Positions 1-5,448 of a stretch of 6,052 bases of DNA are shown here, one piece after another. The notes beneath the pieces are model-generated. The model was not told the origin of the DNA, did not search any database, and saw only the letters and a list, made by a program, of their open reading frames with translations. This DNA is from B73-G16 sp964448445 (lineage in GTDB: Bacteria > Desulfobacterota > B13-G15), in assembly GCA_964448445.1 (NCBI GenBank), contig CAYVAU010000073.1:1-6052 (forward strand). Direction: 5' to 3'. The translations under genes were made by a program, and so were the position numbers. Positions within the stretch are counted from its first letter, which is position 1, and the number at the start of each line of letters is the position of its first letter.

Positions 1-327
1 GACCTTTGGGGAAGGGAGATCTTCGAGATATGGGTCAGGGAGCGCATTTGCGTGCTTTACCCTAGGCAAAAGGTGTTATTTTTGGGCAAACTACAAGGGG
101 CCACGATCTGCCTCTCCTTCGGCGAATTCGACCCCTCGGGCCTACCCCACCGCCTCCGGGGGACCCTGGGTCCTGTCACTTACCAGCTGCGCCTCAAGAA
201 CCTCGCCCCTTCCCAGGGCGAGAGATCTCCTCCCCTTGACCCCTCGCGGTTCAAGGAGGTCTATCTGGTCGAGGATCCCCTTGCCTTCCTCCAGGGTTGG
301 GTTGACTTTGGGGGGAAGATAAAATAG
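1..327 (+). CDS. Hypothetical protein, C-terminal fragment (5' end outside window)
   Basis: The reading frame is open from the first base to a TAG at 325-327 and gives the last 108 residues of a protein that begins upstream. A GTG at 52 could serve as a start, but the frame stays open and protein-like before it (aromatic and charged residues such as EIFEIWVRER), so a longer gene is preferred. Third codon positions are mostly G or C, as in the genes downstream, which supports real coding. I do not recognise the family. The fragment looks soluble, with no membrane segment and no cysteine cluster (two scattered Cys). It has a Pro-rich middle and ends in a moderately hydrophobic, aromatic stretch (EVYLVEDPLAFLQGWVDFGG). 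The hairpin just after its stop suggests that it closes an upstream transcription unit and is not part of the following operon. Confidence 0.6.
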   Translation, partial: DLWGREIFEIWVRERICVLYPRQKVLFLGKLQGATICLSFGEFDPSGLPHRLRGTLGPVTYQLRLKNLAPSQGERSPPLDPSRFKEVYLVEDPLAFLQGWVDFGGKIK

Positions 328-330
328 ATT
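302..330 (+). promoter_or_regulatory. Possible sigma70-type promoter for the EF-G-like operon
   Basis: TTGACT at 302-307 matches the -35 consensus at five of six positions. TAGATT at 325-330 matches the -10 consensus at four of six, including the important first T, second A and last T. The spacer is exactly 17 nt. The -35 box lies in the last codons of the upstream gene and the -10 box starts at its stop codon. Transcription would begin near 337, immediately before the hairpin at 342-369. This is the only plausible promoter I found close to the operon start. It is a pattern match only, and no sigma factor specificity is known for this organism. Confidence 0.4.
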
Positions 331-341
331 TCCACAAAAGC

Positions 342-369
342 AAGATCCTCTCCTTGAGAGGATCTTTTT
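342..369 (+). terminator. Rho-independent terminator-like hairpin upstream of the EF-G-like gene
   Basis: AAGATCCTCTC (342-352) and GAGAGGATCTT (356-366) are perfect inverted repeats, forming an 11-bp stem with a 3-nt loop (CTT). The stem runs into a T tract (365-369), and A-rich sequence precedes it (336-339). This is a classic intrinsic terminator for the gene ending at 327. It ends only 18 nt before the next start codon, so there is no room for a promoter after it. If the promoter at 302-330 is used, the same hairpin lies at the very 5' end of the operon mRNA, where it could stabilise the message or attenuate it. Confidence 0.75.
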
Positions 370-375
370 AGCTTT

Positions 376-386
376 AGGAGGGAGGT
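376..386 (+). promoter_or_regulatory. Ribosome binding site of the EF-G-like gene
   Basis: AGGAGGGAGGT lies directly before the ATG at 388. The AGGAGG core (376-381) sits 6 nt from the start codon, a near-ideal Shine-Dalgarno arrangement. It starts only 6 nt after the T tract of the hairpin, so the ribosome landing site and the hairpin are practically adjacent. Confidence 0.85.
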
Positions 387-387
387 A

Positions 388-2481
388 ATGAAGCGATTTG
401 AGAGGGAGAAGGTGAGGACGGTGGGTTTCTTCGGCCATTCAAGCGAGGGAAAGACCTCCCTGGCGGAAGCCGTCCTTTTCCGGGCAGGGGTGACGCAGAA
501 ACTGGGAAGTGTAGATGAGGGCTCCTCGATCCTGGACTTTGAACCAGAGGAGGTCAACCGCAAGATCTCCATAAGCACAGCCGTGGCCAGCTATCAGTGG
601 GACAAGCACCTGGTGACCATCGTGGATACCCCAGGGGATGTCCATTTCACCTACGAGGCCAAAAGCGCCATGGCGGTGGTTGAGGGGGCGGTGTTTGTCC
701 TCGGGGCCAACTCGGGAGTAAAGGTGCAGACCGAGAACATGTGGCGGGAAGCCCAGGAAAGGGGGGTTCCCTGCATCCTTTTCATCACCAAGATGGACAC
801 CGAACACGCCCGGTTCTGGGATGCTCTAAAGGATGCTTCGGAAAACCTGGAAGGTGCAAAGCTCGTCATTCTCCAGATGCCCATCGGCGAGGAGGCCAAC
901 TTCAAAGGGGTGGTGGACCTCCTGAGGAACGAGGCCTACCTTTACGAAGACTCAAGCGGGAAGGCCAAGAAGGCCCCCGTACCCCAGGATATGTCCTCAA
1001 AGGTGGAGGAGGAAAGGCTCAAGCTTGTGGAGTCGCTGGTCGAGGTGGATGAGAAGCTAATGGAGCGGTATCTGGAGGGGGAGGAGATTTCCCAGGAGGA
1101 GCTTTATCGTTGCCTAAAGGAGGGGATGGTGCAGGGGCAGATCGTGCCGGTACTGTGTGGTTCGGCCCTTAGACTCATAGGCATCGACCTCCTGATGGAC
1201 GCCATAAACCTCCTTATACCCTCGCCCCTTGAGAGGAAACCTGCAAAGGGCATAAACCCCAATACGGGTCAAGAGGAGGAGAGGAAGCCCTCGGTGGATG
1301 AGCCCTTCTCGGCCTATGTCTTCAAGACCCTGATGGATCCCTTCGCCGGCAGGATCTCCTATTTGAAGGTCCTTTCGGGGAGCATTGGGCCCGATGTGGC
1401 CGTTTACAATTCTTCCAAGAAGACCCGGGAGAAGCTGGGCCAGGTCTTCCTGTTGCAGGGGAAAAAGCAAGAGCCTGCCGGTATTGCCGAGGTCGGCGAT
1501 ATAGTAGCTGTGACCAAGCTCAAGGACACCCAGACGGGGGATACCCTCTGCGACGAGAAGGCACCCATCGTTTACCAGCCAGTCATGGCGCCCACACCTG
1601 TTCTTTCCTATGCCATAAAGCCAAAGGCCAGGGGTGATGAGGAAAAGATCTCGCAGGCCTTAAGTCGCATGAAGGAGGAGGATCCCACCATCGTCTTGAG
1701 CCGGGATGAGCAGACCAAGGAGTTGATCATATCTTGCTTAGGACAGCTTCACCTCGATGTGATTGTGGAGAGGATGAAGAGGAAGTTCGGGGTTGAGGTC
1801 GAGCTCAGTCCTCCCAAGATCCCTTACAAAGAGACCATACGCAAGGTCGTCAAAGGGGTCATTTACAGGCACAAGAAGCAGACCGGCGGAAGGGGGCAGT
1901 TTGCCGAGGTGCACTTCGATCTCTATCCGCTTGAGCGGGGGAAGGGCTTTGAATTCGAGGAGGCCCTAACGGGGATGAACGTCCCCAGGAACTTCGTCCC
2001 AGCGGTGGAAAAGGGAATAAGGGAGGCTATGGAGTCGGGGGTCCTGGCCGGGTTTCCGGTAGTGGATGTGAAGGTGAGGTTTTATGATGGGAAGAGCCAT
2101 GAGGTGGACTCCTCGGATCTGGCCTTCAAGATCGCTTCCATCATGTGCTTCAAGAAGGGGATGCAGCAGGCAGAGCCCGTGCTGCTTGAGCCGATCATGA
2201 AACTGGAGGTGACAGTGCCGGATGACGTCCTGGGGGACGTGATGGGCGATCTGAACAGCCGGAGGGGAAAGATCCTGGGGATGGAGACGAGGGGGAAGAA
2301 CCAGGTCATAAAGGCCCTTGTGCCCATGTCCGAGGTCCTGCAGTATGGTCCCATCCTGAATTCCCTCACCGGTGGCAGGGGCAGCTTCACCATGGAGTTC
2401 TCCCATTACGAGGAGGTACCACCCCATCTCGCTCAGAGGATCGTCGAGGAGGCCAAAAGGGAGAGGGAAAGAGGGGATTAG
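388..2481 (+). CDS. fusA: Elongation factor G-like translational GTPase (EF-G paralogue)
   Basis: The 697-residue protein has the full EF-G layout and usual length: G domain with G' insert (about 1-280), domain II (about 303-395), domain III (about 403-480) and domains IV-V (about 481-690). The P-loop GHSSEGKTS is at 16-24. Switch I reads RKISI (58-62), where EF-G has RGIT-I. Switch II reads DTPGDVHF (80-87), where canonical EF-G has DTPGHVDF, so the catalytic His is an Asp. G4 reads TKMD (134-137) instead of NKMD, and G5 is GSAL (258-261). The domain IV tip is well kept, with HKKQTGGRGQ (495-504) and SHEVDSSDLAFK containing H571, the likely counterpart of E. coli His583. These changes match the EF-G-like subfamily common in Desulfobacterota rather than the main translocase. 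A canonical fusA is probably encoded elsewhere. It leads the operon, with dtd following after 1 nt. Assignment to the EF-G family is firm, but the exact role (translocation, recycling or other) is not known. Confidence 0.95.
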   Translation: MKRFEREKVRTVGFFGHSSEGKTSLAEAVLFRAGVTQKLGSVDEGSSILDFEPEEVNRKISISTAVASYQWDKHLVTIVDTPGDVHFTYEAKSAMAVVEGAVFVLGANSGVKVQTENMWREAQERGVPCILFITKMDTEHARFWDALKDASENLEGAKLVILQMPIGEEANFKGVVDLLRNEAYLYEDSSGKAKKAPVPQDMSSKVEEERLKLVESLVEVDEKLMERYLEGEEISQEELYRCLKEGMVQGQIVPVLCGSALRLIGIDLLMDAINLLIPSPLERKPAKGINPNTGQEEERKPSVDEPFSAYVFKTLMDPFAGRISYLKVLSGSIGPDVAVYNSSKKTREKLGQVFLLQGKKQEPAGIAEVGDIVAVTKLKDTQTGDTLCDEKAPIVYQPVMAPTPVLSYAIKPKARGDEEKISQALSRMKEEDPTIVLSRDEQTKELIISCLGQLHLDVIVERMKRKFGVEVELSPPKIPYKETIRKVVKGVIYRHKKQTGGRGQFAEVHFDLYPLERGKGFEFEEALTGMNVPRNFVPAVEKGIREAMESGVLAGFPVVDVKVRFYDGKSHEVDSSDLAFKIASIMCFKKGMQQAEPVLLEPIMKLEVTVPDDVLGDVMGDLNSRRGKILGMETRGKNQVIKALVPMSEVLQYGPILNSLTGGRGSFTMEFSHYEEVPPHLAQRIVEEAKRERERGD
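2471..2476 (+). promoter_or_regulatory. Shine-Dalgarno that fixes the dtd TTG start
   Basis: GAGGGG lies inside the last codons of the EF-G-like gene, 6 nt before the TTG at 2483. It supports the TTG start, which also gives the N-terminus (LRAVLQRV, read as MRAVLQRV) expected for the family. An upstream in-frame ATG at 2372 would add 37 residues foreign to the family and overlap the EF-G-like gene. Confidence 0.7.
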
Positions 2482-2482
2482 T

Positions 2483-2932
2483 TTGCGGGCTGTGCTCCAA
2501 AGGGTGAAAGAGGCTTGGGTAAGGTTCCAGGGGGAAGAGATAGCGAGAATTGGGAAGGGGCTTCTGGTCCTTTTGGGGGTGGCCCAAGGGGATGGCCCCG
2601 AGGATGTGGCCTATATGGCCTCGAAAATCCCCAATCTGAGGGTCTTTGAGGACAGCGATGGCCGCATGAACCTCTCCCTCAGGGATGTCGGAGGGGAGAT
2701 CCTTGTAGTCTCGCAGTTCACCTTGCTTGGGGACTGTCGCAAGGGCAGGAGGCCTTCCTTTAGCGGGGCCGCGGGCCCAGAGGTTGCCAGGGAGCTTTAC
2801 CTTGAGGTGGTGAGGGCCCTTCGGGGGGAGGGACTTGAGGTGAAGACGGGGAGGTTTCAGGCCCGGATGGAAGTGGGACTTGTAAACGATGGTCCGGTAA
2901 CCCTCCTGCTTGACAGCAAGAGGGCCTTCTGA
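2483..2932 (+). CDS. dtd: D-aminoacyl-tRNA deacylase (D-Tyr-tRNA deacylase)
   Basis: This cytosolic chirality proofreader hydrolyses D-amino acids, and in this family also Gly, off mischarged tRNAs. From the TTG start the protein is 149 residues, the normal DTD length (about 145-150). It opens with M/LRAVLQRV and shows the SQFT signature at 77-80, followed by DCRKGRRPSF (84-93). The NDGPVT motif at 135-140 carries the Gly-cisPro pair that DTD dimers insert into each other's active site for chiral selection. Family sequences often have Thr where this one has Cys in 'DCRKG'. The gene starts 1 nt after the EF-G-like stop and ends 2 nt before the Memo/AMMECR1 gene, so it is an internal operon member. 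Pairing with an EF-G paralogue fits a translation-quality theme. Identity is very secure, and the start codon is well supported by family length and by the Shine-Dalgarno at 2471-2476. Confidence 0.97.
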   Translation: MRAVLQRVKEAWVRFQGEEIARIGKGLLVLLGVAQGDGPEDVAYMASKIPNLRVFEDSDGRMNLSLRDVGGEILVVSQFTLLGDCRKGRRPSFSGAAGPEVARELYLEVVRALRGEGLEVKTGRFQARMEVGLVNDGPVTLLLDSKRAF

Positions 2933-2934
2933 GG

Positions 2935-4425
2935 ATGAGGGGATGGGCAATCCTCATTGTGTCGCTCCTTTTCCTTTCTGCCATCACCCAGGGGAGTGAG
3001 AGGATGGCGAGGGGTCCTATAAGGGAGTCGGCGATCGCCGGGACCTGGTATCCCGGGGATCCTAAGGTCCTGAGGAGACAGATCGAGGGTTTCCTTTCCC
3101 ATGCCGATGTTCCCCTTCTTGAGGGGGAACTTCTGGCCCTTATAGCCCCCCATGCCGGTTACATGTACTCGGGGCAGGTGGCCGCTTACGCCTACAAGCT
3201 CCTTCAGGGGAGGAAATACGATGCGGTGGTGATAGTTTCGCCGAGCCATTATGTGTACTTCCATGGGGTTTCGGTATACCCAAAAGGGGGATTCAGGACG
3301 CCCTTGGGGATTGTGAAGGTCGAGGAAGGGTTCTGTAAAAGGCTCATGGAGGTCTGCCCCCTCGTCGACGATATTCCCCAGGCCCACACAAGGGAGCATG
3401 CCCTGGAGATCCAGCTGCCCTTCCTTCAGGTTGTACTGGGGGACTTCGGCCTCGTCCCCCTGGTCATGGGTGAGCAGGACGACAGGACCGTAAGGGAGCT
3501 GGCCAAGGGCCTCGTGGAGGTGATAAAGGGGAGCGGCGAGAAGGTGCTCCTTATTGCCAGCACCGACCTTTCGCATTTTTATCCCTATGAGAGGGCTGTG
3601 GCCATGGACAGGATCATCCTCGAGCATGTGGAGGCCCTCGATCCCGAGGGGTTGATGAGGGATCTCGAATCCAAGCATTGTGAGGCCTGTGGGGGTGGTC
3701 CCATGGTCTCGGTCATGATGGCGGCCAAAGCCCTCGGGGCCAATAAGGGGGTGGTGCTGAAGTATGCCAACTCGGGCGATGTGACCGGTGACAGGACGAG
3801 CGTGGTGGGTTATATGGCAGCGGCACTCCTTAAGCTGTCCGGGGATCCTGATCCCTTGGAGGAAGAATACCTTGGGCTGAGTGAGGAGGAAAAGCGCACG
3901 CTGTTGGAGATCGCTAGAACCGTGATCGAGAGCCGCGCCTTGGGGAGACCGATCCCGGAGTTTTCGGTGACCTCCCCGAAGTTGAAGGAACCAAGGGGGG
4001 TGTTTGTCACCATCAAGAAACATGGACAGCTCCGGGGCTGCATAGGCTACGTTCGGGGGATAAAGCCCCTTTGGGAGGCGGTAGTGGACATGGCCCAGGC
4101 CGCTGCCTTTGAGGACCCGCGATTCCCTCCAGTGAGGCCGGAGGAGCTGAAGGATCTGCAGATAGAGATATCGGTCCTCACTCCCCTTAAAGAGATCCGC
4201 GGTAGCCCAGAGGAGATCCTAAGGAGGATAAAGATAGGGAAACACGGGCTCATGATAGAAAGGCCCCCCTATCATTCGGGCCTTCTGCTCCCGCAAGTGG
4301 CGGTGGAGTATGGCTGGGATCCGGAGACCTTCCTTGAGGAGACCTGTTTTAAGGCCGGGCTCCCTCCGGATGCCTGGAAGGATCCCTCCTCAAGGATCTA
4401 TATCTTCGGGGCGGAGATCTTCTGA
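2935..4425 (+). CDS. amrB: AmmeMemoRadiSam system protein B fused to protein A (Memo-AMMECR1 fusion), probable signal peptide
   Basis: The 496-residue protein joins two families. The Memo domain (about 29-300) keeps the residues that line the metal site in human MEMO1: H73 (PHAGY), H105 (SPSH), D211 and H214 (STDLSHF) and C252 (CGGGPM). The H73-H105 spacing of 32 equals that of human H49-H81. The AMMECR1 domain (about 315-490) has LRGCIG (366-371), DPRF (394-397) and the QVAVEYGWDPETFLEE region (454-469). The usual third partner, a radical SAM enzyme, is not in the window. Residues 1-20 (MRGWAILIVSLLFLSAITQG) look like a Sec signal peptide or membrane anchor without a lipobox Cys. The ATG at 2935 lies 2 nt after dtd and has a distant GAGGG (2920-2924). 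An alternative ATG at 3004 has GGGGAG (2991-2996) 7 nt upstream and would give a cytosolic protein. I prefer 2935 because the extension is open, hydrophobic and fits the tight operon spacing. The biochemical function of this system is not settled. Confidence 0.93.
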   Translation: MRGWAILIVSLLFLSAITQGSERMARGPIRESAIAGTWYPGDPKVLRRQIEGFLSHADVPLLEGELLALIAPHAGYMYSGQVAAYAYKLLQGRKYDAVVIVSPSHYVYFHGVSVYPKGGFRTPLGIVKVEEGFCKRLMEVCPLVDDIPQAHTREHALEIQLPFLQVVLGDFGLVPLVMGEQDDRTVRELAKGLVEVIKGSGEKVLLIASTDLSHFYPYERAVAMDRIILEHVEALDPEGLMRDLESKHCEACGGGPMVSVMMAAKALGANKGVVLKYANSGDVTGDRTSVVGYMAAALLKLSGDPDPLEEEYLGLSEEEKRTLLEIARTVIESRALGRPIPEFSVTSPKLKEPRGVFVTIKKHGQLRGCIGYVRGIKPLWEAVVDMAQAAAFEDPRFPPVRPEELKDLQIEISVLTPLKEIRGSPEEILRRIKIGKHGLMIERPPYHSGLLLPQVAVEYGWDPETFLEETCFKAGLPPDAWKDPSSRIYIFGAEIF

Positions 4426-5447
4426 TGTTTAAAAAGGTCAAGGCTTCCGAAGCCGTGGGGATGATCCTTGGTTACGATATAACCGAGATCATCCCCGGGC
4501 AGAGGAAGGGGCCTGCCCTGAGGAAGGGCCACAGGATAAGGGAAGAGGACGTGGAGGTGCTCCTGCGCACCGGTAACGACTACGTCTGGGTCATTGAGCC
4601 CGAGGAGGGCGAGCTGCACGAAGACGAAGGGGCCATGAGGCTTGCCGAGGCTGCTGCAGGAGAAGGGCTTCGGGCCATCCCCGGTAGTGAAGGCAGGGCC
4701 ATGATAAGGACCACGACCAGGGGGCTCCTCAAGGTGCAGCGCGAACTTGTGGACCTCATAAACCTGAGGGGGGAGCTCGTGCTGTCGACCCTCCACGACA
4801 ACACCCCCTGTGAGGAAGGGGCCCTTGTCGCCATTGCCAGGATCATACCCCTGATGATAAGGGAGGAAGAGGTCAAATGGGCCGAGGAGGTCCTCCAAAA
4901 CAGCAAGGCCCTCCATTTGAAGCCCTACCGCAGGAGAAAGGTCGGAGCGGTGATTACGGGCAACGAGGTCTATTATGGGAGAATCCCTGATGCCTTCGAC
5001 GAGAAAGTCAGGCCCAAACTGCAGCATTATGGGGCGGAGTTTTCGGGTGAGGTCATCGTTCCTGACGATCCCCAGTTGATAGCCAAGGCGATCACCTCCC
5101 TCCTTGATCAAGGGGCTGATCTTATAGTCACCACCGGGGGGCTGTCGGTGGACCCCGGGGATGTGACCCTTGAGGGCATTAGACTCACCGGGGCCGAGAT
5201 AATCAATTACGGCTCTCCGGTCCTTCCGGGGGCGATGTTCCTCTATGCCGTCTTAGGGGAGGCGGACATCCTCGGGCTTCCGGCCTGCGTTTACTACAAC
5301 CCCACGACCATTTTCGACCTGGTTTTGCCGAGGGTCATGGCGGGGGAGAGGCCGAGCAGGGAGGAGATCCGCAGACTGGGTTATGGGGGGCTTTGCCTCA
5401 ACTGCGCCGAATGTCGCTTCCCAGTATGTCCCTTCGGGAGGGCTTGA
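4425..5447 (+). CDS. MoeA-like molybdopterin-binding protein with C-terminal Cys cluster
   Basis: The 340-residue soluble protein resembles MoeA-like molybdopterin-binding proteins, which act late in molybdenum cofactor handling. The N-terminal part (about 1-60) has the pattern AVGMILGYDIT...PGQRKGPALRKGH with a following EEDVEVLLRTG. The MoCF/MogA-type binding domain spans about 172-310, with ITGNEVYYGRIPDAF (177-191), PDD (213-215) and TTGGLSVDPGDVT (236-248). It is shorter than genuine MoeA (about 400 aa) and lacks the usual C-terminal domain. Instead it ends in four cysteines, C324, C327, C330 and C335 (C-x2-C-x2-C-x4-C), which could hold a metal or Fe-S cluster. The ATG shares its A with the TGA of the preceding gene, so translation is coupled, and GGAG at 4413-4416 is 8 nt upstream. 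The YqeB-family gene that follows points to maturation of a molybdenum hydroxylase. Mo insertion, cofactor binding and regulation all remain possible. Confidence 0.88.
   Translation: MFKKVKASEAVGMILGYDITEIIPGQRKGPALRKGHRIREEDVEVLLRTGNDYVWVIEPEEGELHEDEGAMRLAEAAAGEGLRAIPGSEGRAMIRTTTRGLLKVQRELVDLINLRGELVLSTLHDNTPCEEGALVAIARIIPLMIREEEVKWAEEVLQNSKALHLKPYRRRKVGAVITGNEVYYGRIPDAFDEKVRPKLQHYGAEFSGEVIVPDDPQLIAKAITSLLDQGADLIVTTGGLSVDPGDVTLEGIRLTGAEIINYGSPVLPGAMFLYAVLGEADILGLPACVYYNPTTIFDLVLPRVMAGERPSREEIRRLGYGGLCLNCAECRFPVCPFGRA
5436..5442 (+). promoter_or_regulatory. Shine-Dalgarno that fixes the yqeB GTG start
   Basis: GGGAGGG lies in the last codons of the MoeA-like gene, 6 nt before the GTG at 5449. 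No ATG or TTG in the same frame is found nearby upstream, so this site and GTG are the best-supported initiation signal for the next gene. Confidence 0.65.
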
Positions 5448-5448
5448 G

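Noticed and set aside
52..54. GTG at 52 as the start of the first gene
   Set aside because: The frame is open with protein-like sequence back to base 1, and no good Shine-Dalgarno precedes the GTG, so a start outside the window is more likely.
302..325. TTGACT with TAAAAT (320-325) as a promoter
   Set aside because: The spacer would be only 12 nt, too short for sigma70 contact; TAGATT at 325-330 gives the proper 17 nt.
328..387. Riboswitch or T-box leader before the EF-G-like gene
   Set aside because: Only 60 nt separate the two genes, and a single simple hairpin accounts for the structure. There is no room for an aptamer.
741..1052. Alternative + frame of 103 codons inside the EF-G-like gene
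   Set aside because: It is Gly- and Arg-rich low-complexity sequence in a shifted frame, fully inside the G domain coding region.
2372..2482. Upstream ATG that would extend dtd by 37 residues
   Set aside because: The extension overlaps the 3' end of the EF-G-like gene out of frame and does not resemble any DTD. The TTG at 2483 gives the family N-terminus and length.
2857..4023. Long minus-strand open frame (388 codons) opposite the Memo-AMMECR1 gene
   Set aside because: Its product is rich in His, Pro, Gly and Arg, as expected from the antisense of GC-rich codons. It shows no family motif and overlaps a gene with clear domains on the + strand.
4398..5111. Minus-strand open frame (237 codons) opposite the MoeA-like gene
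   Set aside because: It is a compositional shadow of the + strand gene. It has no recognisable motif and no promoter or ribosome binding site stands out.
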